From positions 1,674,001-1,738,000 of the forward strand of contig OY829843.1 in assembly GCA_963691885.1 (NCBI GenBank): a stretch of DNA of 64,000 bases, read 5' to 3'. This document shows, one piece after another, positions 17,441-24,748 of this stretch (position 1 is its first letter; every line of letters starts with the position of its first letter). Both the position numbers and the translations under genes were made by a program. Under the pieces are notes generated by a model. It was not told the DNA's origin. It saw only the letters and a list, made by a program, of their open reading frames with translations, and made no database searches. This DNA is from G963691885 sp963691885. GTDB lineage: Bacteria > Pseudomonadota > Alphaproteobacteria > UBA8366 > Aestuariispiraceae.

Positions 17441-18805
17441 TTGGTATCAGATAATTTTCAGACACTAGATATAGACAATTTTCAGAGAGCCATTTTCGCC
17501 CTATCGAGCGGTGCAGGCATGGCTGGCGTTGCCGTCCTGCGCATATCTGGAAAAGGGGCGCGGCGGGTTTTTGACATCTTCGGGATAAAGACACCGGAAC
17601 CACGGCGGGCGGCGTTTTGTACCTTGAAGGACCCAAAGACTGGATATGACCTGGACGAGGCAATAGGGCTCTATTTCCCGGGTCCAAACAGTTTCACGGG
17701 TGAGGATGTGGTTGAACTGCAGGTTCATGGCAGTCGTGCCGTGGTATCGCGGTTGCTTGACCTGCTCGGATCCGTCGAAGGATTTCGAATGGCGGAGGCG
17801 GGGGAGTTCACCCGGCGGGCTTTTGAGAATGGTCGCATGGATCTGATTGAGGCGGAGGGCCTGATTGATCTGATCGAAGCAGAGACGGAAGCTCAACGGG
17901 TTCAGGCCTTGCGACAAATGCAGGGGGGATTGAGCGCGATATATGAAGGTTGGATGGATAAGGTCGCTGGCATCCTGGCAAACCTCGAGGCAAGTATCGA
18001 TTTCTCCGATGAAGATGATGTCCCGGACGAGATTTCGGTTCAAGAAATGCAAGGCTTGTTAAGCGTCATCCAACAAATGCGCGATCATTTGGCGGATTCA
18101 AACAGGGGAGAACTTGTCAGAGATGGTGTTCAGGTTGCGATAATTGGTGCGCCGAATGCGGGGAAATCCAGCCTTTTGAATGCGTTGGTTGGCCGGGATG
18201 CAGCAATCGTGTCGTCGCAGGCGGGCACAACCCGGGACCTGGTGACTGTTACTCTTGTCCTTTCAGGGATACCGGTCGTTCTGACGGACACGGCTGGACT
18301 TCGGGAAACGGCAGATGTGATTGAGGAAGAAGGGGTGAGGCGCGCCATTCGTTCGAGCCGGGACGCGCAGATCATTCTGAGAGTGGGGGACTTGAGTGAC
18401 GGCTCTATTGCCGCAGTTCCAGAAGGCGCGCGGGGCGAGATCGTGACTGTCTGGAATAAGTTGGATAGGGTTGAATCGGAACAGGTCGTTGCGCCGGAGC
18501 CGGGTTTGACTGTGAAGATCTCAGCAGCCACCGGAGAGGGCCTGAACGACTTGAAAGAGCGTTTGGGAGGGCTTGTATCTAGCCTGCTAGGGGATCGCGA
18601 GATGGCGCCGATTACCCGCGCGCGTCATCGACAGGCAGTTGAAGAAGCCCTCGAAGGATTTGAGTCGGCGTCCCAGGGGTCGGTATCGGTCTTGGTGGCG
18701 GAAGATTTGAGGCACGGCGTCCGTGCTCTTGGACGGGTGATCGGGACTCTCGATGTGGAAGATCTTCTTGATCGAATTTTCCGGGATTTCTGTATCGGAA
18801 AATAG
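17441..18805 (+). CDS. mnmE: tRNA modification GTPase MnmE
   Basis: MnmE works with MnmG to install the cmnm5 group on wobble uridine 34 of certain tRNAs. Visible parts: N-terminal formyl-THF-binding domain (IFALSSGAGMAGVAVLRISG; PNSFTGEDVVELQVHGS), central helical domain, GTPase domain with G1 GAPNAGKSSLLNAL, G3 DTAG and G4 NKLD, and the C-terminal FCIGK motif whose cysteine is essential. The start is uncertain. TTG at 17441 gives 454 residues, the family length, and has GAGG upstream; ATG at 17348 adds 31 residues with no family similarity, and no ATG lies close to the conserved IFALSS. Confidence 0.94.
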   Translation: MVSDNFQTLDIDNFQRAIFALSSGAGMAGVAVLRISGKGARRVFDIFGIKTPEPRRAAFCTLKDPKTGYDLDEAIGLYFPGPNSFTGEDVVELQVHGSRAVVSRLLDLLGSVEGFRMAEAGEFTRRAFENGRMDLIEAEGLIDLIEAETEAQRVQALRQMQGGLSAIYEGWMDKVAGILANLEASIDFSDEDDVPDEISVQEMQGLLSVIQQMRDHLADSNRGELVRDGVQVAIIGAPNAGKSSLLNALVGRDAAIVSSQAGTTRDLVTVTLVLSGIPVVLTDTAGLRETADVIEEEGVRRAIRSSRDAQIILRVGDLSDGSIAAVPEGARGEIVTVWNKLDRVESEQVVAPEPGLTVKISAATGEGLNDLKERLGGLVSSLLGDREMAPITRARHRQAVEEALEGFESASQGSVSVLVAEDLRHGVRALGRVIGTLDVEDLLDRIFRDFCIGK

Positions 18806-18810
18806 GAAAA

Positions 18811-18828
18811 GTGTTTCACGTGAAACAC
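18811..18828. promoter_or_regulatory. parS: parS centromere site 1
   Basis: GTGTTTCACGTGAAACAC is a perfect 18-bp palindrome containing the 16-mer TGTTTCACGTGAAACA, the ParB-binding parS sequence of alphaproteobacteria. It lies 5 nt after the mnmE stop, near parA/parB and about 7 kb from the candidate origin. Confidence 0.93.
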
Positions 18829-18876
18829 TCAAAACGCCCGAGCAGTGTCGAATCGGCACCGGCATGGTTTCAGCGA

Positions 18877-18892
18877 TGTTCCACGTGAAACA
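18877..18892. promoter_or_regulatory. parS: parS centromere site 2
   Basis: TGTTCCACGTGAAACA matches the general 16-bp bacterial parS consensus exactly. It lies between mnmE and the chosen mnmG start, 66 nt (start to start) from parS site 1. Confidence 0.93.
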
Positions 18893-18964
18893 AGATGCGT
18901 GATATTGTTGCGCTTTGGAGCCTCTTTCCCTAAGTTCCGCGCAAGGTTTTCCGGGAGTCTGGTT

Positions 18965-20827
18965 ATGAACTGGGACGTCATTGTCGTTGGTGGAGGTCAC
19001 GCCGGCTGTGAAGCCGCAGCGGCGGCGGCCCGCATGGGTGCACAGACCGTTCTGGTAACGCATCGCTATGATACGATTGGTGCTATGTCCTGCAATCCTG
19101 CAATTGGTGGATTGGGGAAAGGCCATCTGGTGCGGGAAATCGATGCCCTTGACGGCATAATGGGGCGGGTCATAGACCAGGCTGGCATTCAGTTTCGGGT
19201 TTTGAACAAGAGCAAGGGGCCCGCGGTCCAAGGGCCCCGTGCGCAGGCGGACCGTGCCCTCTATAAGTCGGCCATGCAGCGCCTTCTGGAAAACCAGGAC
19301 AATCTATCGATCAAGACCGCCAGTGTTGAAGATCTTGCTCTGGATGATGCTGGACGGATAAAGGGTGTGATTGTCGAGGGAGGAGAGGTCATTCTTGGCC
19401 GCTCGGTGATTGTCACTACCGGAACATTTCTTCGCGGCGTTATTCATATGGGTCTGGAAAGGCGCGAGGCAGGACGGGTCGGGGATGAGGCCTCTGTTGG
19501 CCTAGCCCAGACGTTGGACCGTTTCGGCTTTCGGTTGGGTCGGTTAAAGACTGGGACACCACCCAGGCTCGACGGGAAAACCATCGATTGGGATAGACTG
19601 GAAGAGCAGCATGCCGACGCATTGCCAGAGCCATTCTCTGCGTTGACCACTGCGATTGAGGTTCCTCAGATCCCGTGCCACATCACCTATACCACACCGG
19701 CGACCCATAAGATCATCAATGAGGACTTGCATCTCTCGGCAATGTATTCTGGCAATATTGAAGGTATCGGTCCGCGCTATTGCCCATCGATCGAGGATAA
19801 GGTTGTGCGCTTTGCCGATCGGGACCGTCACCAGGTTTTTCTGGAACCGGAGGGGCTGGATGACGATACGGTTTATCCGAACGGGATTTCAACCTCGCTG
19901 CCAGAGCCTGTTCAAGCGGCATTTCTAAAAACAATACCGGGCCTTGAAGAGGCGGTGATCCTGCAGCCCGGCTACGCGATTGAGTATGACTATGTCGATC
20001 CGCGCGAGCTGCGTCATTCGCTGGAAACAAAAAAGATTCCAGGCCTGTATCTGGCCGGTCAAATCAATGGAACGACCGGGTATGAAGAAGCGGCCGCCCA
20101 GGGTGTGATCGCTGGCATTAATGCTGCGGGTTCCTGCAGGGATGAGGAGTTTGCTGCTTTTTGTCCCGACCGGGGTGAGGCGTATATAGGCGTCCTGATT
20201 GACGACCTGGTGACCCGGGGGGCGGACGAGCCTTATCGCATGTTCACATCACGCGCCGAATATCGCTTACGCCTGCGGGCGGATAACGCTGATGAGAGGC
20301 TGACCGATAAAGGTATTGATTTGGGCTGTGTTGGCGAAGCCCGAAGGTCGGTATGGCAGAAAAAGAAACAGCAACTTGTGCAATGGCGGAGTGTTTTGAC
20401 AGACCTGCAGATGACGCCAAATGCGTTGCAGCAGAAGGGCGTAAAGGTTGTCCAGGACGGCGTCCGCAGGCGGGCGCATGATTTGCTTGCCCAACGGGTC
20501 CTTGATTGGGCTGGCTTGCAGAATATTTGGCCAGAGTTGGCAGATGTCCCTGAACGCTTGCGAGAGGGGCTTGCCACTGACGCGCTTTATGAGGCGTATA
20601 TCAAGAGACAGGAAGCTGACATTCTGGCCTATAGAAAGGACGAGTCTCTGTTGCTTCCCGGTGATCTGGATTACGGCCTGATTGGCGGGTTGTCCAACGA
20701 AGTGAGACAGAAGCTGACAGATGCCAGCCCTGAGACCATCGGCGCGGCGGCCCGAATACAGGGGGTGACGCCGGCGGCGGTGACGGCGCTGCTGCGATAC
20801 GTCAAGAAAAGACCCCATGCAGCCTGA
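18965..20827 (+). CDS. mnmG: tRNA U34 carboxymethylaminomethyl modification enzyme MnmG
   Basis: MnmG (GidA) is the FAD- and NADH-using partner of MnmE in wobble-uridine modification. The start at 18965 gives MNWDVIVVGGGHAGCEAA, the canonical FAD-binding N-terminus; an upstream frame from 18845 reads through parS site 2 and is rejected. Family signatures GPKYCPSIEDK-type (GPRYCPSIEDKVVRF, about residues 269-283) and AGQINGTTGYEEAAAQG (about 365-381) are present. The C-terminal helical domain (DLDYGLIGGLSNEVRQKL) binds MnmE. The 620-residue length is normal, and the 3' end overlaps rsmG by 11 nt. Confidence 0.97.
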   Translation: MNWDVIVVGGGHAGCEAAAAAARMGAQTVLVTHRYDTIGAMSCNPAIGGLGKGHLVREIDALDGIMGRVIDQAGIQFRVLNKSKGPAVQGPRAQADRALYKSAMQRLLENQDNLSIKTASVEDLALDDAGRIKGVIVEGGEVILGRSVIVTTGTFLRGVIHMGLERREAGRVGDEASVGLAQTLDRFGFRLGRLKTGTPPRLDGKTIDWDRLEEQHADALPEPFSALTTAIEVPQIPCHITYTTPATHKIINEDLHLSAMYSGNIEGIGPRYCPSIEDKVVRFADRDRHQVFLEPEGLDDDTVYPNGISTSLPEPVQAAFLKTIPGLEEAVILQPGYAIEYDYVDPRELRHSLETKKIPGLYLAGQINGTTGYEEAAAQGVIAGINAAGSCRDEEFAAFCPDRGEAYIGVLIDDLVTRGADEPYRMFTSRAEYRLRLRADNADERLTDKGIDLGCVGEARRSVWQKKKQQLVQWRSVLTDLQMTPNALQQKGVKVVQDGVRRRAHDLLAQRVLDWAGLQNIWPELADVPERLREGLATDALYEAYIKRQEADILAYRKDESLLLPGDLDYGLIGGLSNEVRQKLTDASPETIGAAARIQGVTPAAVTALLRYVKKRPHAA

Positions 20828-21458
20828 CTTCGTTGGGCCTGAAGGATTTCAGGAAGCGACCGGTGTTTCACGTGAAACACTTGAGAAGCTAAAAGCCTAT
20901 GCGCTGCTTCTTGAGAAATGGAACAGTCGTATCAATCTCGTGGGTCGCTCTACTCTGAAAGAAATGTGGTGGCGCCATTTTTATGACGCGGCCCAGATAG
21001 AGCCTCACATTCCAGATGCTGCCAAAACCTTGATTGATCTCGGAAGCGGGGCGGGGTTTCCCGGATTGGTCCTAGCGGCTCTGTCTGAGCAGCTTGATGT
21101 TCACCTTGTCGAATCCGATACGCGGAAAGCGGCCTTTCTGCGTGAAGCAGCGCGAGAAATGTCGATCCAGGTTTCTGTACACAATAAACGAATCGAACAA
21201 GCCGAATTGCCAGAGGCCGATGTAATCACGGCCCGCGCCCTGGCCACCTTGGAAAAACTGCTGGAATTCTCAGAACCGATACGAAAAAAACACGGGATAT
21301 GTCTTTTTTTGAAGGGAATTAGTGCTGAAACCGAATTGACGGAATCTAATAAGTCATGGCATATAGAATCTACGCTTATTCGCAGCAAAACAGACCCCGA
21401 AAGCTGCCTTCTTAAAGTGGAGACTATGAGCCGTGCCAGACGATCAGATCCAGAATGA
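20817..21458 (+). CDS. rsmG: 16S rRNA (guanine527-N7)-methyltransferase RsmG
   Basis: RsmG (GidB) methylates G527 of 16S rRNA using S-adenosylmethionine; loss gives low-level streptomycin resistance in several bacteria. Motifs: LLLEKWNSRINLVGRST (residues 31-47), IDLGSGAGFPGLVLAA (about 71-86, SAM-binding motif I) and VITARALATLEKLLEF. Length 213 residues. The codons for VSRETL near residue 17-22 contain a perfect parS palindrome, so this stretch serves both coding and segregation. It overlaps mnmG at its start and parA at its end, consistent with one mnmG-rsmG-parA-parB transcript. Confidence 0.95.
   Translation: MQPDFVGPEGFQEATGVSRETLEKLKAYALLLEKWNSRINLVGRSTLKEMWWRHFYDAAQIEPHIPDAAKTLIDLGSGAGFPGLVLAALSEQLDVHLVESDTRKAAFLREAAREMSIQVSVHNKRIEQAELPEADVITARALATLEKLLEFSEPIRKKHGICLFLKGISAETELTESNKSWHIESTLIRSKTDPESCLLKVETMSRARRSDPE
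20863..20880. promoter_or_regulatory. parS: parS centromere site 3, inside rsmG
   Basis: A second perfect copy of the 18-bp palindrome GTGTTTCACGTGAAACAC, identical to site 1 and about 2.05 kb from it. It lies within the rsmG coding sequence, encoding VSRETL in that frame. Confidence 0.93.
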
Positions 21459-22284
21459 TGTCGAGCTTGCCCAAGAGGCGCAAAAGCAACCGACGGTCAT
21501 TGCGATAGCAAATCAAAAAGGTGGCGTGGGAAAGACCACAACCGCCATCAATCTTGCCACTGCCTTGGCGGCTTGTGACAAATCCGTACTGATTATCGAT
21601 ATTGATGCGCAGGGTAATGCCAGCACAGGTTTAGGGATCGACCGGAAGGTTCGATCCGTTTCGGCTTACGATGTATTGATTGACCGTGCCCCGATCGAAG
21701 ATGTCGCTAAATCAACTGTTGTGCCCGGCCTGGATATTGTTTCCAGCTCGATCGATTTGGCCGGTGCAGAAATTGAATTGATCGATCTTGATCGGCGCGA
21801 ATACAGGCTGCAAGACGCGTTGCGGCGGATGAAGAAACAATACGATTACGTACTGATCGATTGCCCGCCGTCCCTGCAACTGTTGACACTGAATGCGCTT
21901 TGCGCAGCAGACTCTGTTATGGTGCCACTCCAATGTGAGTTCTTCGCGCTTGAAGGTCTGTCTCTTCTGACGCGGACGATTGACCGTGTGAGAAAGGCGT
22001 TCAACCCTTCGTTGTCGATTCAGGGTGTTGTGCTGACAATGTATGATAAGCGAAACAATCTTTCCGACATGGTTGCCGCGGATGTGCGCGAACATTTCGG
22101 TGAAAAGGTTTATGAGACAGTCATTCCGCGAAACGTACGAATTTCTGAGGCGCCATCTCACGGCGTACCTGTGTTGATCTATGACCTGCAGTGTCGTGGT
22201 TCAAAGGCGTACATTCATCTGGCGGGGGAAGTTTTGCGCCGTGAAGAGGTCGCAGGCTCCGTATTTCAACCCGCAACGGCGTGA
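21433..22284 (+). CDS. parA: Chromosome partitioning ATPase ParA
   Basis: A 283-residue chromosomal ParA/Soj. Starting from GTG at 21433 (overlapping the rsmG end by 26 nt), a 20-residue acidic/Gln-rich leader precedes the deviant Walker A IANQKGGVGKTTTAINLA (about residues 26-43). Walker A' (LIIDIDAQGNASTGLG) and Walker B (DYVLIDCPPSLQLLTLNAL) follow. ParA forms ATP-dependent, DNA-bound gradients that move ParB-parS complexes towards the cell pole. The next gene is parB (14-nt gap), and three parS sites lie within 2.6 kb upstream. Confidence 0.96.
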   Translation: MPDDQIQNDVELAQEAQKQPTVIAIANQKGGVGKTTTAINLATALAACDKSVLIIDIDAQGNASTGLGIDRKVRSVSAYDVLIDRAPIEDVAKSTVVPGLDIVSSSIDLAGAEIELIDLDRREYRLQDALRRMKKQYDYVLIDCPPSLQLLTLNALCAADSVMVPLQCEFFALEGLSLLTRTIDRVRKAFNPSLSIQGVVLTMYDKRNNLSDMVAADVREHFGEKVYETVIPRNVRISEAPSHGVPVLIYDLQCRGSKAYIHLAGEVLRREEVAGSVFQPATA

Positions 22285-22298
22285 CAAAGGAAGAATAA

Positions 22299-23189
22299 AT
22301 GGCCGCAGAAGAGACAAAACGCCGGAACTTGGGACGAGGGCTGTCCGCGTTGCTGGGAGATGAGGATTTTGAACCAGTTCAGGAGCCCCAGACTCGTGCC
22401 GGCAAGACCATACCTATAGAGTTTTTGGCTGCCAATCCGGCGCAACCGAGGCGCCGCTTTGATGAGGCCGCAATCGATGGGTTGGTCGAATCCATTCGAG
22501 AGAAGGGGATTCTGCAGCCGATCCTGGTGCGTCCTCATCCGACTGAGACGAATTTCTATGAAATTGTTGCGGGCGAGCGTCGCTGGCGGGCGGCCCAAAG
22601 GGCAAAAATCCATGAAATTCCGGTGGTTGTCCGTGATCTTTCAGATCGCGATACATTGGAAATCGCGCTGATCGAGAATATCCACCGTGAAGACCTCACT
22701 CCGATGGAAGAAGCTGAAGGATATCAGCGGCTTATGGAAGAGTTTTCACACACCCAGGATGGTTTGGCGCAGGCTGTCGGCAAAAGCAGAAGCCATGTCG
22801 CCAACATGATGCGGTTGCTCGGTCTGCCGGAAGAGATCAAGAGTATGGTTGACGATGGTCAGCTCACGGCAGGACATGCCAGGGCTTTGATTGGGGCACC
22901 TGGTGCGGAAGATTTGGCGTATACGGTGATCAAGAAAGACCTTTCGGTGCGCCAAACCGAAAAACTCGCACAAGCGGCCAAAGAAGGCGCTGTAAAACCG
23001 GCGCTGGAAAAGATTTCTAAGGCTGTGGATCAGCGGGATGCTGACACGGTTGCGTTAGAGCGCAATCTTTCCAGTAATTTGGGCCTGAAAGTTGATTTGA
23101 AGAATCAAGGCGAGAAAGGCACGGTGACCATTCATTATACCAGTCTCGAACAACTGGACAGTTTAATAGAGCGGTTCTCGCCTGCTTGA
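22299..23189 (+). CDS. parB: Chromosome partitioning protein ParB
   Basis: ParB (Spo0J) is the CTP-dependent clamp that loads at parS. In order: an N-terminal NLGRGLSALLGDEDF motif (ParA-interacting), the CTP-binding ParB/Srx core with IPIEFLAANPAQPRRRFDE, GILQPILVRPH and VAGERRWRAAQRA (box II), and ENIHREDLTPMEEAEGYQRL (box III). The helix-turn-helix that reads parS follows (DGLAQAVGKSRSHVANMMRLL), then a C-terminal dimerisation segment (VTIHYTSLEQLDSLIERF). Length 296 residues. The ATG is preceded by AAGGAAG. Confidence 0.97.
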   Translation: MAAEETKRRNLGRGLSALLGDEDFEPVQEPQTRAGKTIPIEFLAANPAQPRRRFDEAAIDGLVESIREKGILQPILVRPHPTETNFYEIVAGERRWRAAQRAKIHEIPVVVRDLSDRDTLEIALIENIHREDLTPMEEAEGYQRLMEEFSHTQDGLAQAVGKSRSHVANMMRLLGLPEEIKSMVDDGQLTAGHARALIGAPGAEDLAYTVIKKDLSVRQTEKLAQAAKEGAVKPALEKISKAVDQRDADTVALERNLSSNLGLKVDLKNQGEKGTVTIHYTSLEQLDSLIERFSPA

Positions 23190-23191
23190 GG

Positions 23192-23226
23192 GGCGCTGTC
23201 CAATGACAGCATTGGGGTTCAGCGCC
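23192..23226. terminator. Inverted repeat between convergent parB and holA
   Basis: GGCGCTG (23192-23198) pairs with CAGCGCC (23220-23226); an internal alternative pairs GCTGTC with GACAGC at 23195-23210. There is no T tract on either strand, so this may be a weak bidirectional or Rho-assisted end. The right arm overlaps the last codons of holA. Confidence 0.3.
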
Positions 23227-24244
23227 GATTGGCGATAACGGCTATTTGCAACAGACAGCGTTCCACCAGAGGTCTGGCCGGCATGCCCGTGCGTTTGACC
23301 TCTGTTTCTGCGGCGCTGAGGGACAGTAATTGGGTTTCCAGCATCGGGATCGACCAAATCCGGACCTGTCGTTTAACAGCATCCATGCGTTGATAGAAGA
23401 TTGGCGGTCTCTGTGATTTCAGCGCTGTGTCCACAGGTGTTCCCTGATCGATGATCCGTCGGTATTCAACCAGTTTTAAAAAATGGTTCGTGACTGCCCT
23501 GACCATCCCGATTGGTGACGTGCCCTCGGCCTCTGCGGATTGGAATAGCTTGTTCAGTTCGGGCAAATTCCCGGTGCCAACCAGATCCGCTATCCCGTCT
23601 AGAGCACCGTTGTGATCAGAGGTGATCACCGAGCGCGCGTCATCCAGCGTTATCCGTTTGCCCTCAACCGCATTCAGGACCAGTTTTTCTATTTCACGGC
23701 GCGCGATACCGCGCCCGCCGGCCAGGGTTTCCGCGGTCCAGGCGACGGCGTCATGATCGATTGTGTGGCCCGCTTCTCGCACCATCGACATAATCACGGC
23801 CTCTTTGTCACGGTCCCCATCCTCGTAACAGGCAATCGCAGCCGAGCTGTCATCATTTTCAAAGAGTTTTACCAGATCGCTTCGTCGCCGGGGAATGTCC
23901 CCTGCTGACATCAGCAAAACTGCACCTTCGGGTCGGTCCGCAATGAATTCTTTCATGTAGGATTTGCCGTTTTCACCAGAACCGATGATACGGACAACCC
24001 GATCCCCACCCATAAGGGATTGCGCAGCAATTGCGTCGTAAAGCGTCGCCGGGTCGGAATGAATGGAGTCGCCCGTAAAGGAATCGACCTGAAAAGGGTC
24101 CTTTGGATCAACGCCATACGCCCTGGTCAATTGATCGATCCGCTCACTGACCAGGGTTTGATCCGGCCCGAACACAAGGATATTCCGAATACCCGCGTCC
24201 GGTTTTCGAAGGAAACTCTCGATTTTACCGGGCGCTATCCACAT
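23219..24244 (-). CDS. holA: DNA polymerase III delta subunit
   Basis: HolA is the clamp-loader subunit that opens the beta sliding clamp. The N-terminus shows the family pattern (RNILVFGPDQTLVSERIDQLTRAYGVD), followed by DPATLYDAIAAQSLMGGDRVVRI and a C-terminal collar domain (LVEYRRIIDQGTPVDTALKSQRPPIFY). The sequence is weakly conserved, as usual for HolA, at 341 residues. The position between parB (convergent) and lptE/leuS (same direction) is the standard alphaproteobacterial context and strengthens the call. Confidence 0.92.
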   Translation of the reverse strand: MWIAPGKIESFLRKPDAGIRNILVFGPDQTLVSERIDQLTRAYGVDPKDPFQVDSFTGDSIHSDPATLYDAIAAQSLMGGDRVVRIIGSGENGKSYMKEFIADRPEGAVLLMSAGDIPRRRSDLVKLFENDDSSAAIACYEDGDRDKEAVIMSMVREAGHTIDHDAVAWTAETLAGGRGIARREIEKLVLNAVEGKRITLDDARSVITSDHNGALDGIADLVGTGNLPELNKLFQSAEAEGTSPIGMVRAVTNHFLKLVEYRRIIDQGTPVDTALKSQRPPIFYQRMDAVKRQVRIWSIPMLETQLLSLSAAETEVKRTGMPARPLVERCLLQIAVIANRR

Positions 24245-24253
24245 TGTAGAGGA

Positions 24254-24748
24254 TCAAGTCCGACCAATGAAGGATGCAAGGCGTATTTTCGCCTCGTCCG
24301 CAATGTCACGTAACGCGCGTCGAATGGCATCCTCTCTTGCCACCAGGGTCGCATAGTCCGATTCGGTCGTGATATAGCTTCCCGCACTTCTGGAGAAGAA
24401 CGAGACCCGGTAGCCGTCCGGGCCGGACAGTGCAAAGGAAGCGTTTGCGATGATACGCGAACGCGTTGTTGTCGAATCCAGGGCTGTACCGAGATCCTGC
24501 TCGGTTACGACAAGAGTGGTTTGCAGGCTATATTGGGACGAGCCATTCGGTTGAAGCCTGTCGATGAGAAAATTACGCAGAATTTGACCGTTGCGATCTT
24601 CGATAAGTGCGATTGAAACCGCCGAAAGGGCGCTCCCACCGTCGCCACCTGTCTTGTTACCGTAAAGCGGCTGAAATCCGCAGCCCGTCACCAGAGCTGC
24701 AATAATGACAAAGCCGAAAACGGCGCGAATTTTCAAAAGCCTAGACAA
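24254..24748 (-). CDS. lptE: LPS assembly lipoprotein LptE
   Basis: A 164-residue small lipoprotein with signal FVIIAALVTGC (lipobox Cys about residue 23) followed by GFQPLYGNK, the diagnostic GFxPLYG motif of LptE. LptE plugs the LptD beta-barrel in the outer membrane and assists lipopolysaccharide delivery to the cell surface. It overlaps the leuS stop by 8 nt and precedes holA by 9 nt, giving a coupled leuS-lptE-holA unit. Confidence 0.92.
   Translation of the reverse strand: MSRLLKIRAVFGFVIIAALVTGCGFQPLYGNKTGGDGGSALSAVSIALIEDRNGQILRNFLIDRLQPNGSSQYSLQTTLVVTEQDLGTALDSTTTRSRIIANASFALSGPDGYRVSFFSRSAGSYITTESDYATLVAREDAIRRALRDIADEAKIRLASFIGRT

Noticed and set aside
18845..18964. Extended MnmG N-terminus from ATG 18845
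   Set aside because: It reads through parS site 2 and precedes the standard FAD-binding N-terminus; family proteins begin at or near the Met at 18965.
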